This document shows, in pieces, positions 1 to 8,744 of a stretch of DNA of 64,000 nt. The position numbers were made by a program, and so were the translations under genes. Positions within the stretch are counted from its first letter, which is position 1. Every line of letters begins with the position of its first letter. The notes under the pieces were generated by a model. That model searched no databases and was not told where the DNA came from. It saw nothing but the letters and a program-made list of their open reading frames with translations. The stretch comes from Aldehydirespirator sp965116665. GTDB lineage: Bacteria; Actinomycetota; Acidimicrobiia; Acidimicrobiales; Aldehydirespiratoraceae. The stretch lies in the NCBI GenBank assembly GCA_965116665.1, contig OZ220709.1, forward strand, positions 3,534,001-3,598,000. The letters run 5' to 3'.

Positions 1-591
1 GCACAGCCGGTCGGCCAACGTACGAGCCTCGGCCATGAGATCGTCGTGGGGGATGACCTTCCACGCGAGGCCGGTCTCCTTGGCCCGGGCCGCGTCGATG
101 GTCTCGCCCGTGAGCAGCAACTCCAGCGCGTCAGGCCAGGCCAGGCGGTCGGGCAGGCGCAGCGCTCCCACGATGGTGGGCACACCGATACGGACCTCCG
201 GGTAGGCGAAGGTGGCCCGGTCGCTGGCCAGCACGAAGTCGCAGGCCAGCACCGCGGTGAGGCCGTAACCGATGCAGGGGCCGTTGACCGCCGCGATGGT
301 CGGCTTCCAGATCTCCATGCCCGACTCGAAGGTGGTGATGGTGGGCCACTCCCAGAACGAGCCCGGCCAGTCCCCCGTCGAGCCCTCGGAGTCCTTCAGG
401 TCGGCGCCCGCGCAGAAGGCCCGGCCCGCGCCGGTGACGATGGCCACCCAGGCCTCGGTGTCGGACCGGAAGGCGACCCAGGCCTCGTCCAAGGCCCGGC
501 GCATGGCTCCGTTGACCGCGTTGAGGGCCTCGGGGCGGTTGTAGGTGATGGTGGCGACATGCCCGTCGCGCTCGTAGGTCGCCGCAGCCAT
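1..591 (-). CDS. Enoyl-CoA hydratase/isomerase family protein (3' end outside window)
   Basis: Crotonase-fold enzyme that would hydrate or isomerise an enoyl-CoA in the cytoplasm. The ATG is at 591-589 and 197 codons are present before the window edge. Visible family features are an N-terminal strand leading into NRPEALNAV (18-26), the oxyanion-hole stretch CAGADL (60-65) and NGPCIGYG (103-110), with PEVRIG (131-136) where a catalytic Glu often lies. Crotonases are usually 250-280 residues, so about 60 are missing. It is divergent from the osmC-like gene; the 44-bp gap contains two copies of ATGGCCCTT. The substrate cannot be told from sequence. Confidence 0.88.
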   Translation of the reverse strand, partial: MAAATYERDGHVATITYNRPEALNAVNGAMRRALDEAWVAFRSDTEAWVAIVTGAGRAFCAGADLKDSEGSTGDWPGSFWEWPTITTFESGMEIWKPTIAAVNGPCIGYGLTAVLACDFVLASDRATFAYPEVRIGVPTIVGALRLPDRLAWPDALELLLTGETIDAARAKETGLAWKVIPHDDLMAEARTLADRLC

Positions 592-623
592 GGGTTCCAG
601 TATGGCCCTTCAACATGGCCCTT

Positions 624-629
624 TAGCCT
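624..629 (+). promoter_or_regulatory. -10 element TAGCCT, leaderless start of the osmC-like gene
   Basis: TAGCCT is followed by exactly six bases and the ATG at 636, placing the expected transcription start on the start codon. No ribosome-binding site is visible. Confidence 0.5.
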
Positions 630-635
630 GACGCC

Positions 636-1079
636 ATGACCACCATCACCGCCGACGTCAAGATCGAGCCCGACACCGAGTTCTCGGTGGAGCTGCGGTC
701 CGGGTCGCACCTGTGGCACGCCGACGAGCCCACCGATCTGGGTGGGGCCGACACCGGACCCAACCCCTACGAGCTGCTGCTGTCCTCGGTGGCGGCCTGC
801 ACGTGCATCACCGTGTCGATGTACTGCCGGCGCAAGGGCTGGAGCCTGCATTCGATCTCGGCCAGCTACACCCACGACCGGGTGCACGCCAACGACTGCC
901 ATGACTGCGAGTCCGACACCACCGGCTATATCGACCGGGTGCGCAGCCAGATCTTCATCGAGGGCGACTTCGACGACGACCAGCGTTCCCGCCTGGCCGA
1001 CATCGCCCGCCGCTGCCCGGTGCACAAGACCCTCGAGCGCGGCCTGACCTTCACCACCGAGACGGTGTTCGCCGGCTGA
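636..1079 (+). CDS. OsmC family protein
   Basis: Predicted 147-residue thiol-dependent (hydro)peroxidase-type protein. The two reactive cysteines of the family fit C55/C57 in the AACTCITV stretch (53-60) and C127 in RCPVHKTL (126-133). An extra CHDC motif (88-91) lies in the middle loop, as in several OsmC-like subgroups. Length is typical for the family. The ATG lacks a Shine-Dalgarno but has a -10 box at leaderless spacing. In the family the role is detoxification of organic peroxides; the real substrate here is not known. Confidence 0.85.
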   Translation: MTTITADVKIEPDTEFSVELRSGSHLWHADEPTDLGGADTGPNPYELLLSSVAACTCITVSMYCRRKGWSLHSISASYTHDRVHANDCHDCESDTTGYIDRVRSQIFIEGDFDDDQRSRLADIARRCPVHKTLERGLTFTTETVFAG

Positions 1080-1156
1080 GGACCCGCCGCAGGGCGGCCA
1101 ATCGCAAGCCCGGCCCGGCGACTAGTCTCAAGGCTCGTGGTCGGATGGGAGCAGCT

Positions 1157-2296
1157 ATGACGGACGAACCGGCCTGGACCATGGGCGTCGAGGAGGAGTA
1201 CCTCCTCGTGGAGCGCGACAGCGGGGCCTTGATCACCAAGCAGCCTCCCGGCCTGCTGGAGAAGGTGGCCGACCTGCGTCACGGTCTGGTCGCCAGGGAG
1301 CTCTTCAGCTCGCAGATCGAGATCGGCACGGGCGTCTGCGCCAACGTGAAGGAGTTGCGCGCCGACGTCGGGCTGCTGCGCGTTGCGGTGGCCGAGGCCG
1401 CCGCCGAATACGGCATGGCGCCCATTGCGGCCTCGTCGCACCCCTTCGCGAGGTGGCACTCGCAGCAGTACACCGAAGCGGAGCGCTACCAGACCCTCAC
1501 CAGGGATCTGCAGGCCGTGACCCGCAGGATGGTCATCTCCGGTCTGCACGTCCATGTCGGCATCGAGGACCCCGACCTGCGGATCGACCTGATGGACCAG
1601 GCCGCGTACTTCCTGCCCCACCTGCTGGCCCTGTCGACCTCGTCGCCGTTCTGGGAGGGGCGGGACACCGGCCTCAAGTGCTACCGCCTGGCGGTGGGCG
1701 AGGCGCTGCCGCGCACCGGATTCCCGGAGAAGTTCAACTCATGGTCGGATTTCAGGCGCCATGTGGACGTGCTCGTGCGAGCCGGGATCATCGAAGACTC
1801 CTCCATGGTGTGGTGGCACATCCGCCCGTCGGAGCGCTACCCCACCGTGGAGATGCGGGTGACCGACCTGCCCACCAGGATGGAGGACACCATCGCGCTG
1901 GCCGCCCTGTACGTCTGCTTGATGAGGATGCTCTGGCGGCTCAAGCTGGAGAACCGCCGCTGGCGGAGCTACGCCAACTTCCTGCTGTCGGAGAACCTGT
2001 GGCGAGCAGAGCGCTACGGCATCCGCGGCGAGCTCATGGACTTCGGCAAGGGCGTGCTGGTGCCCTTCGGCGACTTGGTCGAGGAACTCATCAAGATGGT
2101 GATGCCCGATGCCGAGGCCCTGGACTGCGTGGAGGAGATCGAGCACACTCGCACGATCTGCGAGCGGGGCACCTCGGCGGATCGCCAGCTGGCGGTGTAC
2201 CACGGGGCGCTCGAGGAGGGCGCCACCACCGACGAGGCCCTCAGGGCCGTCGTCGACATGCTCATCGCCGACACGGTGGCGCGCCCCGACAGCTAG
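1157..2296 (+). CDS. Glutamate-cysteine ligase-like carboxylate-amine ligase (GCS2, YbdK/EgtA type)
   Basis: ATP-dependent ligase of the GCS2 family, 379 residues. The N-terminal GVEEEY (10-15) and HVHVGI (131-136) are hallmarks of the ATP-grasp-like glutamate-cysteine ligase fold. In actinobacteria such proteins make gamma-glutamylcysteine for ergothioneine or act as YbdK-type ligases; no egtB/C/D genes are adjacent, so the pathway is open. I chose ATG 1157 because GGGAG lies five bases upstream; an in-frame ATG at 1145 would add four residues. A TAGTCT -10 box at 1123-1128 would give a leader of about 20 bases. Confidence 0.85.
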   Translation: MTDEPAWTMGVEEEYLLVERDSGALITKQPPGLLEKVADLRHGLVARELFSSQIEIGTGVCANVKELRADVGLLRVAVAEAAAEYGMAPIAASSHPFARWHSQQYTEAERYQTLTRDLQAVTRRMVISGLHVHVGIEDPDLRIDLMDQAAYFLPHLLALSTSSPFWEGRDTGLKCYRLAVGEALPRTGFPEKFNSWSDFRRHVDVLVRAGIIEDSSMVWWHIRPSERYPTVEMRVTDLPTRMEDTIALAALYVCLMRMLWRLKLENRRWRSYANFLLSENLWRAERYGIRGELMDFGKGVLVPFGDLVEELIKMVMPDAEALDCVEEIEHTRTICERGTSADRQLAVYHGALEEGATTDEALRAVVDMLIADTVARPDS

Positions 2297-2311
2297 CCGG
2301 GCCGGCCTCGG

Positions 2312-3743
2312 TCAGCCGGTGTCGATGATGGCGGTGCGCAGGTCGGTCATGTCCAGGATGGTGTACTTGCCGCCGATGCGGCCCCATCCGGTCCCGGTGC
2401 GCGACGCTCCGCCGAACGGGGGGTGCTGCTCCCAGAAGGCGGTGCCCTCGTTGATCAGCACCGTGCCCGAGCGCACCTCGTCGATGGCCCGGTAGGCCCG
2501 GCTCAGCGACGACGTGAACACCGACGCCTGCAGCCCGAGGTCGGAGTCGTTGGCCAGCGCAAAGGCCTCGTCGTCGGTGCTGAAGCGGGTGACGGGGATG
2601 ACCGGCCCGAAGGACTCGTGGCGGAACACCTCCATGGCCGGGGTCACACCGTCGATGACGGTCATCTCGTAGTACAGGCCGGTCGGGCGCTCAGGCTGGC
2701 GCCGGCCGCCGAGCAGGACCCGCGCCCCCCCCGGCGGCGGCGTCGGCCACATGCGCGTCCATGCGGGCCGCCACCACCTCGTTGTTGAGCGGCCCCATGA
2801 GAGTGTCGTCATCGAGGGGGTCTCCGAGGGTGACGGCCGCGGCCCGGTCCATCACAAGGTCGACGAGTTCGTCGTGCACCGAGTCGTGCACCAGCAGCCG
2901 CTCGGTGGCCACGCAGCACTGGCCCGACACGAAGTGGGCACCGAACACCGCCGCGGCGGCCGCGGCCTCCAGGTCGGCGTCGTCGAACACGACCTGCGGG
3001 CCGTTGCCGGAGGCCTCGATGATCGTGCGCTTCATTCCCGCCGCGGCCACGACGGCCGCGGCGGTCGCCTTCGAGCCCACGAACCCGATGCCGTGCACGC
3101 CGGGGTGCGAGACCAGCGCCTGGCCCACGTCGCGGTGACCCATGACCACCGACACCGCGCCGGGCGGGAAGCCGGCCGCGTCCACCGCCTCGGCCAGAGC
3201 CAGCGCAGACAGCGGGGCGTTCTCGGAGGGCTTGATCACTGCCGGGTTGCCCGCGGCCAGTGCGGCCGCCAGCAACTCGGCCGGGATGTTCATGGGGAAG
3301 TTCCAAGGCGTGATCAGGCCATAGACGCCGTTGGGCTTGCGGTAGGTGAACACCCGCTTGCGGGGGTCGACGCTGGGCAGCACGTGGGTCTCCAGCCGCC
3401 GGATCTCCTCGGCGGCCAGCCGGAAGATCTCAGCCGACTCGGCCAGCTCGTCGACGGCCTCCGCGGCCAGCGCCTTGCCCGACTCGCGGGCCAGCTGCTC
3501 GGCATGGGGCCCCGCGCCGGCCTCGAGGTGGTCGGCGACGGCTGCCAGCAGATCGGCTCTCTCGAAGCAGCTCAGCCGCTCCAGTTCCGGCGCGGCCTCG
3601 TTGGCCGCGACCACCGCGTCGTCGACGTCGGCAGGCGAGGCGGTGTCGATCTCGGCCAGAGTGTCGCCGGTGGCCGGCTCGACCACGGCCAGCGGCTCCG
3701 AGCCCTGCCCCAGCCGGCGATGTCCCCCTATGAGCTGATGCAT
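2312..3743 (-). pseudogene. Aldehyde dehydrogenase, reading frame broken at a G8 tract
   Basis: NAD(P)-dependent aldehyde dehydrogenase of about 476 residues if one base is removed. The N-terminal part starts at ATG 3743 and shows PWNFP (146-150), the base Glu in EASGNGP (E243) and the nucleophile region SGQCC (273-277, C277 expected). After residue ~320 the frame shifts: on the minus strand a run of eight G (2725-2732) separates it from the C-terminal part, which carries HESFGPVIPV and ends at 2312. Seven G restore one continuous protein. Codon use is normal on both sides, so a homopolymer sequencing or assembly error is likelier than a decayed gene; slippage is possible. The start codon lies six bases after TAGTGT, with no Shine-Dalgarno. 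Confidence 0.85.
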
Positions 3744-3749
3744 AGCCGA

Positions 3750-3767
3750 ACACTAAGCGAATATGAT
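3750..3767. promoter_or_regulatory. Overlapping divergent leaderless promoters
   Basis: Only 30 bases separate the starts of the aldehyde dehydrogenase (minus, 3743) and the small membrane protein (plus, 3774). Each has a hexamer exactly six bases before its start: TAGTGT on the minus strand (3750-3755) and TATGAT on the plus strand (3762-3767). Polymerase could hardly occupy both at once. Confidence 0.5.
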
Positions 3768-3773
3768 TATGAC

Positions 3774-4028
3774 GTGGCCGGAGCGGTGGTGATGGTGATC
3801 GTGCTGGTGGTGCTGTTCCCAGTGGCGGTGCTTGTGGGCGGCGGGATCGTGGCGGCGGCATTGGGGAGCTTCCTGAAGGCTGACTCCGACGCCGAGAACC
3901 GCAGCGACGACGGTCCCAACGAGTACCTGGAGCTGGCCCGCAAGGAAGCCGAGACCGGCTATCCCCGGCTCGCCGGCGGGCACGGTGGGCGCCGGCGGCC
4001 CAGCCTCCCAGGACTTCGTCGCCGCTAG
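3774..4028 (+). CDS. Small membrane protein of unknown function
   Basis: A predicted 84-residue protein that I do not recognise. From GTG 3774 it begins with a hydrophobic stretch of about 30 residues rich in Val and Ala (one transmembrane helix, almost no N-terminal tail), then an acidic segment and a basic, Arg-rich C-terminus (GGHGGRRRPSLPGLRRR). The start is chosen because TATGAT lies six bases upstream; an ATG at 3792 inside the helix is an alternative. It ends eight bases from the stop of the convergent [2Fe-2S]/Mo fusion gene. Single-helix proteins of this kind are common and uncharacterised in actinobacteria. Confidence 0.5.
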   Translation: MAGAVVMVIVLVVLFPVAVLVGGGIVAAALGSFLKADSDAENRSDDGPNEYLELARKEAETGYPRLAGGHGGRRRPSLPGLRRR

Positions 4029-4036
4029 CCGCCGGT

Positions 4037-5602
4037 TCAGCGGTCGGTGGGCCAGACCGGTGGGCATCCCCGATCGATCCACACTGCCGCGGCGACCGCG
4101 GCGAACACCGCGTCGCTGCCGTTGACGGGGTCGGAGCCGTCGTCGAGGACCTCGACCCGCACGGCCGGCATCCCGGCTGCGCTGACGATCCCGAAGGATC
4201 GCAAGGTCAGGTCGTGGACGGTGCCCTCGGGGTCGACGCCGAGGGACTCGCTGGTGACCCACGAGTAGGCCATGTGGGCCGCGCCGGTGCAGTAGGAGCG
4301 CAGCACGGTCTCGTTGAGGGCCCGGCCCGCCCGCACCTGCACGTTGATCGTCCCGCCGGCCTCCACGCTGGCGGTGGCCGAGCCCCCGCCGGGGCCGGTG
4401 ATCCAACCCGACTCTCCCCGGACTGCGGCCAGCAGCACCGCGGCTTCGGCCCAGCCCGCGCCCCGTACGCCCGACGAGGTGGGCGGTCCGGGCACGTCGA
4501 CCTCGGTGACTGCGATGCCGGGGGCGTGCCCGGAGATCGCGGCGGCGATGCCCGGCGTGCGGACCACCAGCATCTCGCCCGTGCCATCGGGCCGCACACC
4601 GGCAGCGACCGGTGGGCGCTTGGGTCCGAGCTCGGCCGTGTCGGGACGGGACCACAGCACCCTCACCGGCCGGCCATGGCGGTCGGCCAGACTCCGGGCA
4701 GCCTCGGCCACCGGCGAGTGGAGCTTCCCGCCGAAGGCGCCGCCGTTGCCGAGCGGTGAGGCGGGCTCGCCCCCCGGCTCGCACCAGGCCGAGTCGGTCT
4801 CCAAGTAACCGGGCTCTGTCCAGCTCGTGCGCAGGGTGACGGCCCAATCCCCGGCCGGCACTTCAAGCGGCGGATCCCACCGGGCGGTGGTGCGCCGGCC
4901 GGGCACACGGCCTGCAAGCCGCCGCGCCTCGACCGTGGTCTCGGCCACCACCCAGCCGTCCTCGCCGGCGGATCGGCAGCCCTCGCCGGCCCGCACCGCC
5001 ACTAGGGCGCCGTCCGGCGCGGTGTCGTCGGCGAAGCCTCCGGCCCCGAGGGCCACATGGAGTCCGGTCGACTGCGGTGTGCCTCCCTCGATGGTGGCTC
5101 GAAGGTCGGCGTCAGCCTGCTGGCCCGGGGCATCGGATCCGGCGGGGCCGAGGCGAGGGTAGGCCTGCCAAGCGTCGAGGATGGGCTGCCAGCCGGTGCA
5201 GCGGCACAGATGGGCGGCCAGAGCGCGAGCGGCGGCAGCCCGGTCGTCATGGTCAGCGCCCTTGGCCTGCAGGCCGGCGAACCGGCAGATGATGCCGGGT
5301 GTGCAGAAGCCGCACTGGCTGCCGCCCGTGGCCGCGAACGCTCGGGCCCAGCCGTCGCGCACCTCAGTCTCCAGCCCGTCAAGAGTGGTGATGGCCCGCC
5401 CCGCCACCCGCCGGGCCGGGGTGACGCAGGCCACCCGGGGCTGGCCGTCCACCAGCACGGTGCAGCAGCCGCACTGGCCCTGGGGGCTGCACCCGTCCTT
5501 CACCGAGCGCATCCCGAGCTGCTCGCGCAGCACGTCCAGCAGCGTCAGCTGCTCATCGGTGACGAGCACCGCAGTACCGTCGACGACGATCTCAGAACTC
5601 AA
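4037..5602 (-). CDS. [2Fe-2S] ferredoxin domain fused to a shortened molybdenum-hydroxylase domain
   Basis: A 521-residue protein related to the xanthine dehydrogenase/CO dehydrogenase family. Residues 1-80 are a plant-type ferredoxin domain (C38, C44, C47, C59). Residues 85-150 are the helical second [2Fe-2S] domain (C97, C100, C133, C135). From ~170 on it resembles the large, molybdopterin-binding subunit, with GNGGAFGGK (285-293) and a C-terminal part ending in VEVLDD..VNGSDAVFAAVAAAVW. That subunit normally has about 750 residues, so this part is half-sized, and the FAD-binding medium subunit is absent. The start is TTG 5602, which gives a complete ferredoxin domain but has no clear ribosome site. 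ErpA, an Fe-S insertion protein, is encoded just upstream. The electron acceptor and substrate are unknown. Confidence 0.75.
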   Translation of the reverse strand: MSSEIVVDGTAVLVTDEQLTLLDVLREQLGMRSVKDGCSPQGQCGCCTVLVDGQPRVACVTPARRVAGRAITTLDGLETEVRDGWARAFAATGGSQCGFCTPGIICRFAGLQAKGADHDDRAAAARALAAHLCRCTGWQPILDAWQAYPRLGPAGSDAPGQQADADLRATIEGGTPQSTGLHVALGAGGFADDTAPDGALVAVRAGEGCRSAGEDGWVVAETTVEARRLAGRVPGRRTTARWDPPLEVPAGDWAVTLRTSWTEPGYLETDSAWCEPGGEPASPLGNGGAFGGKLHSPVAEAARSLADRHGRPVRVLWSRPDTAELGPKRPPVAAGVRPDGTGEMLVVRTPGIAAAISGHAPGIAVTEVDVPGPPTSSGVRGAGWAEAAVLLAAVRGESGWITGPGGGSATASVEAGGTINVQVRAGRALNETVLRSYCTGAAHMAYSWVTSESLGVDPEGTVHDLTLRSFGIVSAAGMPAVRVEVLDDGSDPVNGSDAVFAAVAAAVWIDRGCPPVWPTDR

Positions 5603-5685
5603 ATTGGTGCGAGAATCGTGTCCCGGAGGGACACTTCGTCAACAACTCCGGCATCCGAGGCGACCGGATCGCCCGGAGCGGTCGG

Positions 5686-6006
5686 CTAGCTGAAGCTCTG
5701 GCCGCAGCCGCAGCTTCGCTGGGCGTTGGGGTTGTCGATCGAGAACCCGGCCGACTGCAGCCCGTCGGAATAGTCGAGCGTGGCTCCATCGAGCAGCATT
5801 GCCGAAGACGGATCCACGACCACCTGCACGTCGCCGAATGTCACGGTCGCGTCACCCTCAGCGATGTCGGTGTCGAAGTACATCTCGTACGAGAAGCCCG
5901 AACAGCCGCCGGGCCGGACGGCTACGCGCAGCGACAGGCCGTCCTCGTTCTCGGCCTTGATGAGTTCCGACACCTTGTCGGACGCCTGGTCGGTCAGTGT
6001 GATCAC
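5686..6006 (-). CDS. erpA: Iron-sulfur cluster insertion protein (HesB/IscA/ErpA type)
   Basis: A-type carrier that passes [Fe-S] clusters to target proteins, 106 residues from GTG 6006. The three ligand cysteines of the family are present: one in GGCSGFSY and two in the C-terminal SCGCGQSF. The GTG is preferred over upstream codons because GGAG stands seven bases before it and the protein then starts VITLTDQAS, as is typical. It lies between the Fe-S/Mo fusion gene (same strand, 83 bases downstream) and the divergent Mrp gene, forming a small Fe-S neighbourhood. Confidence 0.9.
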   Translation of the reverse strand: MITLTDQASDKVSELIKAENEDGLSLRVAVRPGGCSGFSYEMYFDTDIAEGDATVTFGDVQVVVDPSSAMLLDGATLDYSDGLQSAGFSIDNPNAQRSCGCGQSFS

Positions 6007-6131
6007 GATGGCTCTCCGTGAGTGGTTGCCGTCGACTGGTGTCAACAAAGGTAGCGCCAAGCGCGCGGCGAGGCTACTGATCCGGCAGCGGCGGCCAGGA
6101 ACGACGTGATCGGCCGGGCAGGACCGGCCGG

Positions 6132-6137
6132 TAGCAT
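6132..6137 (+). promoter_or_regulatory. -10 element TAGCAT, leaderless start of mrp
   Basis: TAGCAT, six bases, then GTG at 6144. No Shine-Dalgarno is seen, which favours a leaderless transcript. Confidence 0.5.
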
Positions 6138-6143
6138 CGGATC

Positions 6144-7307
6144 GTGACCACGACCGTGCCGACGGCCGAGGACGTCATGGAACTGATGCGGGGTGTGGTC
6201 GATCCTGAACTGGGCAGCAACCTGGTGGAGCTGGGCATGGCCCGCGGCGCGCGGGTGTCCGATGACGGGGTGGTGCGGATCGAGATCGCCCTGACCACCT
6301 CGGGCTGCCCGCTGCGGGCCCAGATCCAGAAGGACGTGAAGGTCCGGCTCGAGTCCCTTCCCGGCGTGACCAAGGTGCGCATCGTCTGGGCCGAGTTGAC
6401 CGCGGAGGAGAAGACGGCGGCCATGGCCAAGGCCCGCTTCAACGTGTCGCAGCGGGCGCCGGACACCGCCATCCCGCCCACCACCAAGGTGCTCATGGTG
6501 GCCAGCGGCAAGGGCGGCGTGGGCAAGTCCACGGTGACCACCAACCTGGCGGCCGCCCTGGCCGAGGAGGGGTTCAACGTCGGGGTGATGGACGCCGACA
6601 TCTGGGGCTACTCGGTGCCCCGGATGCTGGGCGTGGACGGCGACCTGCGCTCCCTGGACGGCAAGATCGTGCCCCTCACCCGGGCCGTGGGCGAGGGTCG
6701 CCTCGACATCGTGTCGATGGGCTTCCTCGTCGACCGGGAGGACTCGGCGCTGATGTGGCGGGGCTTGATGCTCAACCGGGCGGTGCAGCACTTCTGCGAG
6801 GACGTCCGCTGGGGAGACGACCTCGACTACCTGCTGATCGACATGCCCCCCGGTACCGGCGACGTGCAGATGGGCCTGGCCAGGATGCTGCCCCGAGCCG
6901 AGATGATCATCGTCACCACCCCGACCGTGGCCGCCCAGAAGGTGGCCGCCAGGGTGGCCGACATGGGTCGTAAGAACTACCTGCGCATCGTGGGCGTCGT
7001 GGAGAACATGAGCTACCTGGTGACTCCCGACGGTGAGCACCAGGCTGTGTTCGGCTCGGGCGGTGGCGAGGCGCTGGCCGCCGAGATAGGAGCGCCCCTG
7101 CTGGGCCGCGTCCCGCTCGATCCCGCGGTGGCTGAAGGATCCGACATCGGCGAGCCGGCCGTGCTCGGCACCGGCGTCGCGGCGAAGGAACTCAAGTCGG
7201 TGGCCCTCGCCCTGTCCGAGGAGCACGTGCCGCCGGTGGAGATGGCCGGCTGCAGCGCCCGCATGCTCGAAGCAGCCGTAGCCGCCCTCGACGCCGCCGA
7301 GGCCTGA
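6144..7307 (+). CDS. mrp: Mrp/ApbC-type Fe-S cluster carrier P-loop ATPase
   Basis: A 387-residue cytoplasmic ATPase of the Mrp/NBP35 family that carries Fe-S clusters in better-known members. Residues 1-90 form a MIP18/DUF59 domain (DPELGSN, 20-26). The deviant Walker A GKGGVGKST (122-130) and the switch region IDMPPGTGD follow. The CxxC that binds the bridging cluster in many homologues is missing: after VVENMS the sequence runs YLVTPDG, as in actinobacterial Mrp proteins. The start is GTG at leaderless spacing from TAGCAT. Divergent from erpA. Confidence 0.9.
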   Translation: MTTTVPTAEDVMELMRGVVDPELGSNLVELGMARGARVSDDGVVRIEIALTTSGCPLRAQIQKDVKVRLESLPGVTKVRIVWAELTAEEKTAAMAKARFNVSQRAPDTAIPPTTKVLMVASGKGGVGKSTVTTNLAAALAEEGFNVGVMDADIWGYSVPRMLGVDGDLRSLDGKIVPLTRAVGEGRLDIVSMGFLVDREDSALMWRGLMLNRAVQHFCEDVRWGDDLDYLLIDMPPGTGDVQMGLARMLPRAEMIIVTTPTVAAQKVAARVADMGRKNYLRIVGVVENMSYLVTPDGEHQAVFGSGGGEALAAEIGAPLLGRVPLDPAVAEGSDIGEPAVLGTGVAAKELKSVALALSEEHVPPVEMAGCSARMLEAAVAALDAAEA

Positions 7308-7328
7308 CGGGCCGCCCGATACGGCCGG

Positions 7329-8630
7329 CTAGTTGCAGACTCCGTCGTCGCTGGCGCCCCGGTGGCTGTGGCACAGGACCGTGCGCTCGACGCTCTTGAG
7401 GGTGAAGGGACCGGGGTCGTCGGGGGTCCAGTTCTGCGCCGGGTGGGCGAACACCACCAGGCGGAAGCCCCGGACCGAGTCGTCGCCGATGCCGACGACA
7501 TCGACCGTCACCTGCCCGAGATCGCCGGAAAGGCCGGGCGCCCCCGACACCACGACGCTGGATCGGGGCTCCTGGCTAGCCATGGTCCGAGCGACCGCGA
7601 GGCCCAGCTCGACCATGGTGTCGGCCACTGGGAATTCGCCCATGGCTTCGACCACCTCCGACGTGGCGTCTTCGGTGGCTCCGAGCTGGGCGAGATAGGC
7701 GGCGCTGGACCAGCCGGTCAGGTCACCGGCGCGGAACTCGTGCCAGATGCTCGTCGTTAGCGTGCGGGTGTTGCCGGTGGCGACGACGCCGGTCTGCAGG
7801 TCGACCGTGGCGATGATGTCGTCGGAGCCCGGCCGGCGCACGTAGATGGCAGGTTCGCGCCCGCCGTCCATCACGTTGTCGAGCCGGGCGATGACGGTGC
7901 CGTTGGGGACGTCGCGCATGTTCAGCGCGCTGTCATGCCTGATCCCCACGACCGCCAGCCCGGCACCCTCGGTCGGGCCCAACTCGGACGGCTCGCCGGG
8001 AAGGGCCGCAGCCGAATCGGTGCCATCGGGTTCTGATGTCTCCTCGTCGGTGGCCGAGGCTTCCTCGCCGGGCTCTGACGCATCCCCATCGGTTGCGGCC
8101 TCCTCGCCGGGCTCGGACGCATCCCCATCGGTCGCCGGGGCCTCTTCCGGCTCGGAGACTTCCCCGGTCCCGGTCCCGTCCTCGGGGGCCGTCCCGTCGT
8201 CAGCGGCGCCGGAGGCAGCGGCGGCGTCGGCCGCCACCAGGGCAGTGGCCGCGAGGTTCCGGGCCTCGTCCAGCTGGGCCTCGAGCCGGGCGATGACCTC
8301 GGGATCGATGGTCGCGCCGGCCGACGCGACCGCATCGGCGAGCGCAGCCTGCGCGGCAGCCGCGACTGCGGCGGCCTCTTCGGCGATGACGATGGCCGCG
8401 TCGGCCATGGCGTTGGCCGCGTCGGCCTCCTCCTGGGCCGAGGCCGCGTCATCCCGGGCCCGTTCGAGGGCTGCGGTCTCGGCCGGGTCGGTCCCGGGTT
8501 CACCCAGGAGCGCGACCACCACGGCCAGCGCGGCGATCACCATCGCGGCGGCCGCGATCACCATCGCTCGTCTGGCCATGACCAGCGCGACAGGGATCGG
8601 TTGCCGCACCGGCGGTCTCGGTTCGGTCAT
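7329..8630 (-). CDS. Membrane-anchored Ala-rich coiled-coil protein with possible SH3-like domain
   Basis: A 433-residue protein of unknown function. A signal anchor near residues 20-45 is followed by a helix very rich in Ala, Glu and Asp (about 50-140), likely coiled coil, then an acidic Gly/Glu/Asp/Thr linker (145-215) encoded partly by a perfect-length 39-bp tandem repeat. The C-terminal ~215 residues look globular: HDSALNMRDVPNGTVIARL resembles the opening of bacterial SH3-type domains, and the end carries two Cys (VLCHSH and DGVCN) that could pair outside the membrane. It is convergent with mrp. Confidence 0.6.
   Translation of the reverse strand: MTEPRPPVRQPIPVALVMARRAMVIAAAAMVIAALAVVVALLGEPGTDPAETAALERARDDAASAQEEADAANAMADAAIVIAEEAAAVAAAAQAALADAVASAGATIDPEVIARLEAQLDEARNLAATALVAADAAAASGAADDGTAPEDGTGTGEVSEPEEAPATDGDASEPGEEAATDGDASEPGEEASATDEETSEPDGTDSAAALPGEPSELGPTEGAGLAVVGIRHDSALNMRDVPNGTVIARLDNVMDGGREPAIYVRRPGSDDIIATVDLQTGVVATGNTRTLTTSIWHEFRAGDLTGWSSAAYLAQLGATEDATSEVVEAMGEFPVADTMVELGLAVARTMASQEPRSSVVVSGAPGLSGDLGQVTVDVVGIGDDSVRGFRLVVFAHPAQNWTPDDPGPFTLKSVERTVLCHSHRGASDDGVCN
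8062..8139. repeat. Two-copy 39-bp tandem repeat in the acidic linker
   Basis: Copies at 8062-8100 and 8101-8139 differ at only a few bases and encode the repeated segment EPGEEAATDGDAS. In-frame repeats in a linker can change copy number without breaking the gene. Confidence 0.8.
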
Positions 8631-8744
8631 CGGGCAACGCTCATAGGACGCGAGTATGGCAGGGTCGGAACCAGCCGCCGGTGACCATCGCGGCTCCGCC
8701 GATGTCCGGCCGGCGGGCGGGGAACAGCCGTTGAGGCCGCCCCC

